Source of the DNA: a virus
Virus record (IMG/VR): IMGVR_UViG_3300027969_000384
Span: 1 to 26,188 of that record
DNA: 26,188 nucleotides
Strand: one strand, 5' to 3'
The position numbers were made by a program, and so were the translations under genes. Shown piece after piece: positions 1-6,429 of the stretch; the first letter of the stretch is position 1, and the number at the start of each line of letters is the position of its first letter. The notes beneath the pieces are model-generated. The model had not been told where the DNA came from. It ran no database searches and saw nothing but the letters and a program-made list of their open reading frames with translations.

Positions 1-14
1 ATGTTAATAGACAT
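1..14 (-). CDS. Start of a gene running off the left edge
   Basis: Only the first codons (ATG TCT ATT AAC) are inside the window, so no product can be named. The start is supported by a good ribosome binding site, AAAGGA, ending 7 nt upstream, and by a sigma70-type promoter about 190 nt upstream with no other gene between. It is probably an early gene with a long leader. Confidence 0.55.
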
Positions 15-197
15 TTCTACATCCTTTCCAGACTATTTCTCATAGCATACTCCCAGGAACATCCTGGTTTTGATCTTTCGATCGAGGTCTCGGTCGCAAC
101 CTACGAGATTTATGTTCGAATTGCTACGGAACAAGCAGGCATCTCGAGATTATGTTACCCTGCCCGCCCATCGAACTACTCACCTCCCCGCCCATGC
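15..197 (-). promoter_or_regulatory. Long structured 5' leader of the left-edge gene
   Basis: About 183 nt lie between the predicted transcription start near 197 and the ATG at 14, which is long for this compact genome. A perfect 6-bp stem with a 3-nt loop sits at 53-67 (CCAGGA/TCCTGG). A small GATC-GAAA-GATC hairpin lies upstream, near 78-89. A 13-bp direct repeat with one mismatch (ATGGGCGGG[C/G]AGG on the minus strand) occurs at 159-171 and 183-195, period 24. No U-tract follows the hairpins, so they are not an ordinary terminator. I see no ORF or tRNA here. It could be a regulatory leader or a small RNA; which one is not shown. Confidence 0.4.
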
Positions 198-203
198 CAT
201 GCA

Positions 204-232
204 AGTATAGCAGGAACCAGGAAAGGTGTCAA
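204..232 (-). promoter_or_regulatory. Sigma70-like early promoter
   Basis: On the minus strand TTGACA (232-227) is separated by exactly 17 nt from TATACT (209-204), with a TGC extended -10 immediately before it. It lies in the gap after the 138-aa gene and points to the gene leaving the window at the left edge. It is the closest to consensus of a set of similar promoters in this window. Confidence 0.85.
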
Positions 233-234
233 GT

Positions 235-651
235 CTAATCTGGCTCGCCTTGGCCCACAGTGTTACCATCTTCGTCGGACAACTCCAACGGGCCTAGCAG
301 GATGTAGTCGGTATCATCACAGGACCAACCCAACTGTTCCATGCCATCGAAGTAGTCTTCTTCCCAAGCGGCCATGATCTCGCTCTGTTGTTCTTCAGTC
401 ATGTCAGCAGGCCAGTCCCATTCGGCCCAGCAACCGTCATCCATGTTATCCAGTTCCCAATCATAATCGCTTTCGCTGAGATTGTATTCGTCTGGATTTG
501 CTAGGTCAATCTCGGGTTGTTCATCGCTTTCGCAATAGAATGTGCCCCAACGATAGCCTTCTGTGCGGACGATAGTTTCGCCATCTTTACGCCAGAATTG
601 TTTTTCCACAGCATTCTTTTTGTGCTGTGTTTTCAGTGTCCACATTGCCAT
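235..651 (-). CDS. Highly acidic Trp-rich phage protein, possible DNA mimic
   Basis: 138 aa from the ATG at 651, 2 nt after the preceding stop, with GGAG upstream; the open frame extends further but overlaps that gene. The first 40 residues are basic (KKN, EKQFWRK). From about residue 41 to the end (98 residues) there is not one Lys or Arg, while I count 34 Asp/Glu and several Trp. Such composition is known from DNA-mimic proteins that block restriction or other DNA-binding proteins (Ocr is the classic example), but no homology to those is claimed. It looks like a family of short proteins found in T4-like phages of aquatic bacteria. It is the last gene before the left promoter. Function unknown; the mimic idea is inference. 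Confidence 0.8.
   Translation of the reverse strand: MAMWTLKTQHKKNAVEKQFWRKDGETIVRTEGYRWGTFYCESDEQPEIDLANPDEYNLSESDYDWELDNMDDGCWAEWDWPADMTEEQQSEIMAAWEEDYFDGMEQLGWSCDDTDYILLGPLELSDEDGNTVGQGEPD
481..509 (-). promoter_or_regulatory. Candidate intragenic sigma70-like promoter
   Basis: TTGACC (509-504), a 17-nt spacer and TACAAT (486-481) occur on the minus strand inside the acidic 138-aa gene. The hexamers and spacing match the promoter at 5672-5700. Being within a coding sequence, the match may be imposed by codons (Ile-Asp-Leu ... Tyr-Asn-Leu), so it is only a candidate. It would serve the left-edge gene together with the stronger promoter at 204-232. Confidence 0.3.
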
Positions 652-653
652 GA

Positions 654-851
654 TTAGTTCTCCGGTAAATCGCCGCCTGTGCAACTGCCATCCTCAAACC
701 ATTGAGCCATGGCCTGCTTGCGATATTGTGCCAAGTCTATCTGCCGGCGGCGTTCCAGCATCTCAGCATATTGCTCTTCCGAGAGTGCGTGGCTGGCATC
801 ACACCGGCCTTCAGGATTCAATGTCCTGCCGCAGTCGCACATCACTTGCAT
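654..851 (-). CDS. Small Cys-containing phage protein
   Basis: 65 aa. The ATG at 851 overlaps the upstream stop as TAATG, implying translational coupling; a second ATG three codons in is an alternative. The N-terminus has C5-x-C7 and C17 (CDCGRTL...GRCD), with another Cys near residue 57, suggesting a small metal-binding knuckle, followed by a charged helical stretch (EEQYAEMLERRRQ). No family recognised. It is part of a chain of short overlapping early-type genes. Confidence 0.7.
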   Translation of the reverse strand: MQVMCDCGRTLNPEGRCDASHALSEEQYAEMLERRRQIDLAQYRKQAMAQWFEDGSCTGGDLPEN

Positions 852-1066
852 TATGAATCACGATCCATTTCGCATGCTTCGCGCACAAGGCTCAGGACCT
901 CATCCACATTGATGCACAGGATCTTGGCCTGCACATAGTCGCCTTTTTTGTTGCGACCACCGGCTTCTACCATGAAGCCATTGTCATACATGTGGATTGA
1001 GAAGTTGTCATTTACTTTGACCAACTTGTCTCCAAGTTTATTCACTGTCTTTGCTGTTGCCATCAT
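851..1066 (-). CDS. Small conserved-type phage protein
   Basis: 71 aa, beginning with two consecutive ATGs at 1066 and 1063. AAGGAG lies only 3-4 nt before the first, so the second may be the true start. A basic N-terminus (TVNKLGDKLVKV) is followed by an alternating hydrophobic, probably beta-rich middle and an acidic end. No recognised domain. Its stop overlaps the next ATG. Confidence 0.75.
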   Translation of the reverse strand: MMATAKTVNKLGDKLVKVNDNFSIHMYDNGFMVEAGGRNKKGDYVQAKILCINVDEVLSLVREACEMDRDS

Positions 1067-1073
1067 TTTCTCC

Positions 1074-1283
1074 TTAAAAAGTTCTTTCTGGGGGTTTATT
1101 CATTTCCAACGCTGTGAGGATCTTGTTCTTGACCAAGGTGGATCCCACACATACACCTCGACCACCACATTGGTCGATACAGAAAGCAGCAGCGATGCGA
1201 ACCAGCCGTTCCACTGCTTCTGTTTGCTCGGGTGAGTATTTGAGTCCGGCTTCACTGGCCATGCGTTCGATCAATGAGTTCAT
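1074..1283 (-). CDS. Small helical phage protein
   Basis: 69 aa from the ATG at 1283, which overlaps the previous stop as ATGA. A TTG at 1298 and an ATG at 1292 in the same frame lie inside the upstream gene, so 1283 is preferred. The middle has two closely spaced Cys (FCIDQCGGRGVCVG) with a third six residues on, reminiscent of a small metal site, between two amphipathic helices. Function unknown. Confidence 0.65.
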   Translation of the reverse strand: MNSLIERMASEAGLKYSPEQTEAVERLVRIAAAFCIDQCGGRGVCVGSTLVKNKILTALEMNKPPERTF

Positions 1284-1558
1284 TGATAACATTTCCAAGT
1301 GGCCAGATCATAATCCCAATGCCGTGTGTCGTAGAAGGCTAGTTCCACTTCGTATCCAAACACACCCAACATGATTCTAGCACCTGCGTGGTCACCTTGT
1401 AGTGTCCATTCAAACTGTAGATTGATGATACGGCCCGTGCGGTATCCATTGAACTCCCAGGCCTTGTTCTGGGTGATCAATCTTGATTTGCTCCACAGGA
1501 TATCCCAAACCTTATCGGTTCGCCATGGATTGGCAATGCTGAAGTCGAGATTGATCAT
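1280..1558 (-). CDS. Hypothetical phage protein, 92 aa
   Basis: 92 aa. The ATG at 1558 overlaps the SGNH gene's stop as ATGA. Rich in Trp and aromatic residues (NPWRTDKVWDILWSK, RHWDYDLATWK) with alternating beta-like segments; likely a small beta sandwich. No signal peptide, membrane segment or known motif. Tight coupling on both sides argues that it is genuinely translated. Confidence 0.7.
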   Translation of the reverse strand: MINLDFSIANPWRTDKVWDILWSKSRLITQNKAWEFNGYRTGRIINLQFEWTLQGDHAGARIMLGVFGYEVELAFYDTRHWDYDLATWKCYQ

Positions 1559-1950
1559 TGTGTCTGTTCCGCTAGTTTCTTATAGCCAGCCCAACTGGGA
1601 TGTATTTTGTCAGCCTGAAGATTCAAGATTGGTAATACCGTGTCTCCGTGGTCTTTTGCTACTATCCGAACCATCTCTTGTACATCGGGTTTGATTGCTG
1701 GCAATATCCAAAACACTCGGTCAGCATCAACTCTGCCCCTGAGTTGTTGTAGTTCCCATAGTGTGCGAACACCTGCATGATCATTGGAACCTAGACTGAT
1801 AATCACAGTTTTTGCATTGAGATTTTTATTTGAATTCTGTTTGTTCCATTGCCAACTGTTGATCCCACCCTTGGCATAGGCCACGCATTCGGGTCTATAC
1901 TGATGTGTGCCAACTGCGATACTATCGCCAACAATCAAACAATCAATCAT
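1555..1950 (-). CDS. Minimal SGNH/GDSL-type hydrolase
   Basis: 131 aa, starting at the ATG at 1950 that overlaps the preceding stop as ATGA. The SGNH blocks are visible: GDS with the nucleophile Ser at residue 10, Gly near 28-29 (YAKGG), GSND with Asn at 56, and DKIHP with Asp114 and His117. The family hydrolyses ester or acyl groups on lipids, sugars or cell-wall polymers. No signal peptide, so it acts in the cytoplasm or is released at lysis. At about 130 aa it is shorter than typical bacterial members (around 200 aa) but keeps all catalytic positions. Substrate unknown. Confidence 0.75.
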   Translation of the reverse strand: MIDCLIVGDSIAVGTHQYRPECVAYAKGGINSWQWNKQNSNKNLNAKTVIISLGSNDHAGVRTLWELQQLRGRVDADRVFWILPAIKPDVQEMVRIVAKDHGDTVLPILNLQADKIHPSWAGYKKLAEQTQ

Positions 1951-2171
1951 TGTGCTTTCCAAGTCTTCCAATGGCCACAATCTCTACAATGTGTTCCAGT
2001 CACGCTATCAGTTCCATTCATGGCCACCCATGTGATTGGTTTGGTATATCTGTGATTGCCAGTTGAACAGATTTCTTTACGGCGGTCTCGTGCGGTCATG
2101 TGATCGCCAAACACCAACCAGCCCCATCCTGCCAGGGCTGTGATGAACAACGCAGCACTGAAGTAGATCAT
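1947..2171 (-). CDS. Small membrane-anchored, possible zinc-ribbon protein
   Basis: 74 aa; ATG at 2171 overlaps the upstream stop as ATGA. Residues 3-21 form one hydrophobic segment (FSAALFITALAGWGWLVF), followed by a basic stretch (ARDRRK) that would sit in the cytoplasm. The rest has C35, H40 and a C62-x2-C65-x-H67 cluster, a plausible single metal site. No named family. Confidence 0.7.
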   Translation of the reverse strand: MIYFSAALFITALAGWGWLVFGDHMTARDRRKEICSTGNHRYTKPITWVAMNGTDSVTGTHCRDCGHWKTWKAQ

Positions 2172-2407
2172 ACAATCTTGCCCAACACGCCGTAGATCAA
2201 TCGGTCCAGTTCTTGCTGGTAGTCCGGGTTGCCCAGTCGACGCTTGTGCCAGATTGACTCCAGCAACAGTCGCATCTCATCAGCATCCACACCCTTGGTG
2301 TTATAGCCTACGCCACGATTCTCCAACTCTTCGATCAGGTCGTCGGTTTCGAACTCCGACATGTCAACATCAACTTCGACTTCTGTATAAATGGTTTTGT
2401 ATGTCAC
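2168..2407 (-). CDS. Small acidic conserved-type phage protein (GTG start)
   Basis: 79 aa from a GTG at 2407 with AGGAAA about 9 nt upstream. The N-terminal half is acidic (VEVDVDMSEFETDDLIEELE). The second half has Arg and Tyr (WHKRRLGNPDYQQELDRLIYGVLGK) and reads as two amphipathic helices. It resembles short conserved proteins of T4-like aquatic phages. Function unknown. The stop overlaps the next gene's ATG. Confidence 0.75.
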   Translation of the reverse strand: MTYKTIYTEVEVDVDMSEFETDDLIEELENRGVGYNTKGVDADEMRLLLESIWHKRRLGNPDYQQELDRLIYGVLGKIV

Positions 2408-2430
2408 GGTTTTTTTCCTGCTTAAAAATT

Positions 2431-2661
2431 CTAGCCACCAAAGTGTTTGATCACAGCATCCAGGTGGTGAATCATGATTTCGTTTCCGCTCACATCTTCA
2501 GGATGCAACCAGTATCCGTCAGGATTGGCGTCAGTCCGGGGATTTTTCTTCCACTCCGAGAGTTCTTTCTTGAGATAGTTTCTCTGCTCTTTAAGAGACA
2601 GCACAGTGATCCGATCGGCTGCTTCACCGTCTAGTGTGATGGGACCAATTCTTTTGCTCAT
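2431..2661 (-). CDS. Hypothetical phage protein, 76 aa
   Basis: 76 aa; ATG at 2661 overlaps the ligase stop as ATGA and is preceded by AGGAG. A short strand region is followed by a charged helix (LKEQRNYLKKELSEWKK) and a second helix near the end (IMIHHLDAVIKHF). No known motif. It is probably co-translated with the DNA ligase; whether it is a partner of that enzyme is unknown. Confidence 0.75.
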   Translation of the reverse strand: MSKRIGPITLDGEAADRITVLSLKEQRNYLKKELSEWKKNPRTDANPDGYWLHPEDVSGNEIMIHHLDAVIKHFGG

Positions 2662-4040
2662 AGTTTATCTCCTGCTTCAAATCCACGGAATCTCACAAAT
2701 CTTGGGAACCTCAAACTGTAGGTTCCGTCTTGGTTTTGGGTGACTGCGTCAGCTTCGACTTCAACCACATGATCAAGCAATGTATCGCGTGAATTCCAAT
2801 ACCGCTGGCGATCATCGTCGCTAAAACCGCTACCAACATTGACTCTGATGTTTCGTTCATTGTCTACTCCTTCACAGATTATAGCACCCAAGCGGTCCGC
2901 ATTGCGACCAGTTCCTTGTTCAAACCCCACAATATTGAGATCAACTGTTATGGTGGGCTTCCATTTCATCCAAAAGTCTGACCGCTTGCACTCGTAAGGG
3001 GCATCCAGATTCTTGATCATGATGCCTTCGAATCCGTTCTTCACAGCGTCTTGGGCATAACGATTCATCTGATCATGCCCTTCGGCTGTGTCCAGATCCA
3101 CTTCATGCCCTGACATCACACGCAAACAATCAGTCTTGTCAAATCTGTTTCGTAGATTCTCCACCCACTTCAAGCGGAGGTGTTGGCGGGTATTACAATG
3201 CCCTTCTTTGAACTCATTCAACGGAATCAGATCAAACACATGATATACCATGCCTTCGGTTTGGGCATCGTTTTTGCGGTGTGCTTGACGCATGAGTTTC
3301 TGGAAACTCTCTCCCACGATCTCACCATCCAAGACCACACCACCCGGTCCCATGCCGCCCTTGACCGTGCCGTTGGCCACATTCATTAAAGCATCTGCGA
3401 TCTGTGGAAAGTTAGCAAACTCTTTGCCATTGCGGCTATACAAGGTCACGCTGATAGGAGTGACCACTGCCAACACACGCACGCCATCCAGTTTGACTTC
3501 CAGGCGTTTGATGCCTTTCATCTTGGCCGGACGATCTGTTGAGTCCTGTGCCAACTGGCATGAGAACACTGGAATGCGATATTGTGTTCGGCCCAACACC
3601 TTGTTCAGGGTCTTGTCTGTTATGCCACAGCGGAGGTCTTTGCGGATCACTGGCACACATACCAAGTTCCACTCATCGCTGTCGAACTCTTCGCTGATGC
3701 TCTTTATGAGATCTCTGGCTGCATGGCCACTAGTGCTGCGAGTGCGTAGTGCTTCCAACAGACCCCAGAATCGTGGCCACGGATTGGCACGACCTGTGAG
3801 TCCAGCGGTCTCAGGCAGTTGCTTCACATGGAAGGTATGGAAGGGATTGTAGGCTTGGTAGCAGTTGAACAAAAAAGCCTGTGCATCGGCACTGCCAAGT
3901 TTCGCAGCCATCAAGGCTTTTTCAATAACCTTTTCCTTGTGGAGGCGGCTGTCGGACTCGGCCAGTTCCGTTATCCAGCCAGACGACATGGTGCCCTCAT
4001 AGCGTGGATCATCAATGTCGTATGTGAATTCATTTGTCAT
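2658..4040 (-). CDS. ATP-dependent DNA ligase
   Basis: 460 aa, close to T4 gp30 (487 aa). It seals nicks in duplex DNA during replication and repair through a lysyl-AMP intermediate. Nucleotidyltransferase motifs run in order: motif I KLDGVR with the adenylated Lys at 183, YSRNGKEF at 202-209, LDGEIV near 237-242, motif IV EGIMIK at 338-343, and motif V around WMKWKP at 357-362, followed by an OB-fold-like C-terminus. The N-terminal 170 residues form the helical DNA-binding domain of phage and LigB-type ligases (CVPVIRKDLRCGI). A GGAAG site precedes the start. The small gene after it overlaps by ATGA. Confidence 0.95.
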   Translation of the reverse strand: MTNEFTYDIDDPRYEGTMSSGWITELAESDSRLHKEKVIEKALMAAKLGSADAQAFLFNCYQAYNPFHTFHVKQLPETAGLTGRANPWPRFWGLLEALRTRSTSGHAARDLIKSISEEFDSDEWNLVCVPVIRKDLRCGITDKTLNKVLGRTQYRIPVFSCQLAQDSTDRPAKMKGIKRLEVKLDGVRVLAVVTPISVTLYSRNGKEFANFPQIADALMNVANGTVKGGMGPGGVVLDGEIVGESFQKLMRQAHRKNDAQTEGMVYHVFDLIPLNEFKEGHCNTRQHLRLKWVENLRNRFDKTDCLRVMSGHEVDLDTAEGHDQMNRYAQDAVKNGFEGIMIKNLDAPYECKRSDFWMKWKPTITVDLNIVGFEQGTGRNADRLGAIICEGVDNERNIRVNVGSGFSDDDRQRYWNSRDTLLDHVVEVEADAVTQNQDGTYSLRFPRFVRFRGFEAGDKL

Positions 4041-4043
4041 TAT

Positions 4044-4505
4044 TTACTTCCGTTGTTGCTTGGTCAATGCACACACAAATAAGAACTGGTCGTATGCTGC
4101 TTTCACTGCCTCATTGGTCAATAGGTTGGCGGCTTCTTGTTCCAATGCCTTCAAGCCTGCCTGAGCAATATCCCAAGAACTGGCTCCATTCAATGTGCAT
4201 AGTTCATCACCAAACTCTTTGGCCAACTTCTTCCATGCTCGTTGTTGGCCCAGTGTGATAGGAGTTTGCTTGGGTTTCATTTCACTGGCCTTTTGCATGG
4301 CTTGAATCATGGCGTCTTCGGCCACCCGAGCAGCCGCAATCAAGGCAGCATAATCAGGATCGATGTTGTATCTGCGACTCTGCCCACCTGGATAGCATAT
4401 CACAAGATGGCTGCCTTTGCCGAAACTATCTGTCAAGTCGCTATCGTATTCGGCCACAGGAACATATTTCCTGCCCACCTTTTCGTAATAGATTTTTTTT
4501 ACCAT
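4044..4505 (-). CDS. Conserved-type phage protein (KKIYYEKVGRKYVPV family)
   Basis: 153 aa. The N-terminus (KKIYYEKVGRKYVPVAEYD) and the YPGGQSRRYNIDPDYAALIAA segment match my recollection of a protein widespread in myoviruses but never assigned a function. The rest is mainly helical with an Ala/Glu-rich middle. It overlaps the preceding gene by 7 nt and ends 3 nt before the ligase ATG, so it is in the same transcription unit. No catalytic motif visible. Confidence 0.8.
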   Translation of the reverse strand: MVKKIYYEKVGRKYVPVAEYDSDLTDSFGKGSHLVICYPGGQSRRYNIDPDYAALIAAARVAEDAMIQAMQKASEMKPKQTPITLGQQRAWKKLAKEFGDELCTLNGASSWDIAQAGLKALEQEAANLLTNEAVKAAYDQFLFVCALTKQQRK

Positions 4506-4909
4506 GAACTGTTGTAGAAAACTTTAAGTCCCAAAAACGCTTCGGCCTTGGCTTCACGCACGAATTTCAAATCGTGTTCGCGATAATGATCGTCAGCATC
4601 GTTGCCGAAAAAGAATCCCGAGGTGCCAGGCAGGTTTTTGTCGCGGATATCCTGTTCCAACTGTTCAAGGTCGTTCCAGGTGAGTTCCAGTTCGTCGCCG
4701 TTGAATTCACCATTGTTGCCTCGAGATGTCCACAAGCGATGCATCCAGCCATGCAGGTTAGGATGCTTACGCCAATAAGCGATCTCGCGTGGTTCGGTTA
4801 CACTGGGATTTACCATTGCACCTTTTTCTTTGTCCCACGCCTTTCCTTCGTCGTAGTCTGCCAGGGCACCAGCCTTGGCAGCCACATACGCATACATGTC
4901 CAATCCCAT
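4499..4909 (-). CDS. MGLDMYAY-type conserved phage protein
   Basis: 136 aa. The start MGLDMYAY, the WRKHPNLHGWMHRLW segment and the GFFFGNDADDHY segment are typical of a small family common in phages and prophages, sometimes carried in databases under unrelated enzyme names. No biochemical function is established to my knowledge. The conserved His, Trp, Asn and Asp residues suggest a binding site. The ATG overlaps the previous stop as TAATG. Confidence 0.8.
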   Translation of the reverse strand: MGLDMYAYVAAKAGALADYDEGKAWDKEKGAMVNPSVTEPREIAYWRKHPNLHGWMHRLWTSRGNNGEFNGDELELTWNDLEQLEQDIRDKNLPGTSGFFFGNDADDHYREHDLKFVREAKAEAFLGLKVFYNSSW

Positions 4910-5262
4910 TATTCATCATCCTTGTTTGTCACTACGCCATCTTTCAATGTTTTCAATAACTGACGATTACGCTCATCTTGTTCTTTGCGGCCTCGCTTGG
5001 TGTCAATGTTTCGATCAACAACCATGCGATCGTAATGTCTTGCCCACACGATACCTTGCATGAACTGATCAGCACCCTCTAATGAGCCGGCAAACAAAAT
5101 AGCATCACGAGTGTAGATGGGCAATGAGTCTTGTCCCCACGGCACCAATGCCACATTGTCTGCATCATAGTCATCGTGCCTGTAAGGGGCAAACTTCATG
5201 CCCAGTATGAGTGCTCGGTCCTCGAGCTCTCGGATCTTTTTGATTGTGCTCCAGCCTGCCAT
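4909..5262 (-). CDS. Hypothetical phage protein, 117 aa
   Basis: 117 aa, with a weak ribosome binding site 5 nt after the preceding stop, suggesting coupling. An N-terminal helix (IKKIRELEDRALILG), a central mixed region (DNVALVPWGQDSLPIYTRDAILFAG) and a basic C-terminal helix (DTKRGRKEQDERNRQLLKTLKDG) are visible. No known domain. Confidence 0.75.
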   Translation of the reverse strand: MAGWSTIKKIRELEDRALILGMKFAPYRHDDYDADNVALVPWGQDSLPIYTRDAILFAGSLEGADQFMQGIVWARHYDRMVVDRNIDTKRGRKEQDERNRQLLKTLKDGVVTNKDDE

Positions 5263-5267
5263 GATGT

Positions 5268-5639
5268 TTACTTGGTGCCGTAAGCAGCCTGCATCAGTGC
5301 ATCCACTTCTGCTTCAGTGACTTCCACAGGTGCTTTCACAGCCTTGGCTTTTACCGCCTTGACTTTGACTTTAGACACACGCACCTTCAGTGTGCGAGCG
5401 GGCTTGGCTTTGGCTTTAGGAGCCACCTCTGCGCGGAGTGCGTCCTGCACATCAGCGAAAGCAGGCAGGGTCAACAGATACGCCACAGCACCTGCCTTGT
5501 CCATGCCGGAAGGCAGTTCAACGATGTTGATAGCGGTGTCACCCAGTTTGGCCAGTTGTTTGGCACGAGCGTCAGAGTTAGCAAAACGAACCTTGACATC
5601 ACCTTTGAGAACGGAAGTACCAGCGAAAGTAAAAAGCAT
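5268..5639 (-). CDS. Basic phage protein with histone H1-like Lys/Ala/Val tail
   Basis: 123 aa with a strong ribosome binding site (AGGAGG, 6 nt spacing) and its own sigma70-like promoter 30-60 nt upstream. Residues 1-70 look like a small folded domain. Residues about 75-102 contain 12 Lys/Arg among Ala, Val and Pro (AKAKPARTLKVRVSKVKVK), the composition of H1-like nucleic-acid-binding tails, and the last 20 residues turn acidic and helical. Strong expression signals plus the basic tail suggest an early nucleic-acid-binding protein. Function not demonstrated; the codon-level repeats of AAG GCN may vary between relatives. Confidence 0.8.
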   Translation of the reverse strand: MLFTFAGTSVLKGDVKVRFANSDARAKQLAKLGDTAINIVELPSGMDKAGAVAYLLTLPAFADVQDALRAEVAPKAKAKPARTLKVRVSKVKVKAVKAKAVKAPVEVTEAEVDALMQAAYGTK

Positions 5640-5671
5640 AAAGCCTCCTAGAAAGTTAACGAATGAAATGT

Positions 5672-5700
5672 ATTGTAAACGAAAAACGGTTACTGGTCAA
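5672..5700 (-). promoter_or_regulatory. Sigma70-like early promoter
   Basis: TTGACC (5700-5695), 17-nt spacer, TACAAT (5677-5672) on the minus strand. The -35 box overlaps the last codons of the preceding gene. The predicted start near 5665 gives a leader of about 26 nt containing the AGGAGG of the basic 123-aa gene. Confidence 0.75.
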
Positions 5701-5983
5701 CCACATCGACCCAGATGTTGCGACCGTAAACATTGTCTACCACAAACCCGGGCGAGCAAGGGCAAGAGCAACCGGCGTATTGGCTCCACTTGACTTTGGT
5801 ATCTGGATTCCACCCTAACTGAGTGAACAGTTTGGGCAGCACTTCTTTGCGGTAGACGGTGTGTGGGCGAGTGTTGCGGTTGGACAGATTCGCCAACAGC
5901 GACTCGCCTTGCGGGTGAACATAGATACGAGTCTTGCTGTATTTGCCATGTTGCTCACCAACTTGAACTTTTGCTATTTGCAT
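5690..5983 (-). CDS. Small Cys-cluster phage protein (CSCPC motif)
   Basis: 97 aa. The ATG at 5983 is chosen because AAGGAG lies 7 nt upstream; an upstream extension of the frame would overlap the previous gene by about 100 nt. The distinctive CSCPC cluster (Cys72, 74, 76) followed by SPGF suggests a metal-binding loop. The N-terminal half is beta-like (MQIAKVQVGE...KTRIYVHP) with basic residues. The arrangement recalls an unassigned family of short phage proteins. Function unknown. Confidence 0.8.
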   Translation of the reverse strand: MQIAKVQVGEQHGKYSKTRIYVHPQGESLLANLSNRNTRPHTVYRKEVLPKLFTQLGWNPDTKVKWSQYAGCSCPCSPGFVVDNVYGRNIWVDVVDQ

Positions 5984-6008
5984 CGGATGCTCCTTGCTGC
6001 TATGTAGT

Positions 6009-6194
6009 TCAATTAAAATTTTCGGCTGTAATGTGTTCCAGATCTTCGCCGTGGAAGTCAGTGTAGATGCCCAGCACATGCCATTGCAAAAACTCTTTGA
6101 TTTGAGCATCAGTAGGGGTCACACCGCCGTAAATCTCGGCAGATCGTTTGATGTTGTTTATGACGTTTTTTGGGACGTTAATGGTAACTTGCAT
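6009..6194 (-). CDS. Small early protein, 61 aa
   Basis: 61 aa from the ATG at 6194 with CGGAG upstream; the longer open frame to 6317 runs back through the promoter, so it is rejected. The start MQVTINVPKNVINNIKRS resembles the beta-strand/helix start of a ribbon-helix-helix protein, but the remainder does not give a clear match. Transcribed from the promoter at 6228-6256, which leaves a leader of about 27 nt. Confidence 0.7.
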   Translation of the reverse strand: MQVTINVPKNVINNIKRSAEIYGGVTPTDAQIKEFLQWHVLGIYTDFHGEDLEHITAENFN

Positions 6195-6217
6195 TTGGAA
6201 CTCCGGTTTGTTGCTGT

Positions 6218-6258
6218 GTATGTGTGTATTATAGCAGTTTGGACAATACGGGTCAACC
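6218..6258 (-). repeat. Dispersed promoter repeat, copy 1
   Basis: A 41-nt segment matches 6534-6574 at 34 of 41 positions without gaps; the core 32 nt match at 28. It holds the complete promoter and a few transcribed bases. The second copy lies 316 nt away in the same orientation. Confidence 0.75.
6228..6256 (-). promoter_or_regulatory. Sigma70-like early promoter
   Basis: TTGACC (6256-6251), 17-nt spacer, consensus TATAAT (6233-6228), preceded by a TGC extended -10. The -35 box overlaps the stop codon of the 56-aa gene. It drives the 61-aa gene and those beyond. Confidence 0.88.
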
Positions 6259-6423
6259 GATTTCACCAACTTCAGTTGCGATTTCGTCTTCTGCTGGCAT
6301 GCTTTCCAGCACATCATATACCATGCTCAACGGGATGCCCAAGCGACGAGCGATGCGAACAGGGTTCTCGCCCTCTTCCAACATCAGTTCGATTTCCATA
6401 TACAGATCTGACATCTTGCTCAT
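6253..6423 (-). CDS. Small helix-turn-helix-like protein, 56 aa
   Basis: 56 aa, too short for many gene finders. After an acidic helix (DLYMEIELMLEEGE), residues 22-40 (PVRIARRLGIPLSMVYDVL) fit a helix-turn-helix: helix, ARRLGIP turn, and a second helix. Similar short HTH proteins occur in T4-like cyanophages, as I recall. It lies between two early promoters and may bind DNA; the target is unknown. Only a weak GGGG-type ribosome binding site is present, so it may be coupled to the 28-aa ORF ending 6 nt upstream. Confidence 0.7.
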   Translation of the reverse strand: MSKMSDLYMEIELMLEEGENPVRIARRLGIPLSMVYDVLESMPAEDEIATEVGEIG

Positions 6424-6429
6424 TTTTGA

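Noticed and set aside
60-140. Possible tRNA because of GTTCGAAT in the left leader
   Set aside because: The bases flanking TTCGAAT do not pair into a T-arm on either strand, and no acceptor or anticodon stem fits.
3292-3852. Plus-strand open frame of 186 codons opposite the ligase
   Set aside because: It mirrors the ligase coding sequence, whose motifs are all intact; the antisense product has no domain-like pattern.
4039-4067. TTGACC, 17 nt, AATAAT just before the ligase
   Set aside because: The -10 box would overlap the ligase start codon, so a transcript would begin inside the gene; likely chance.
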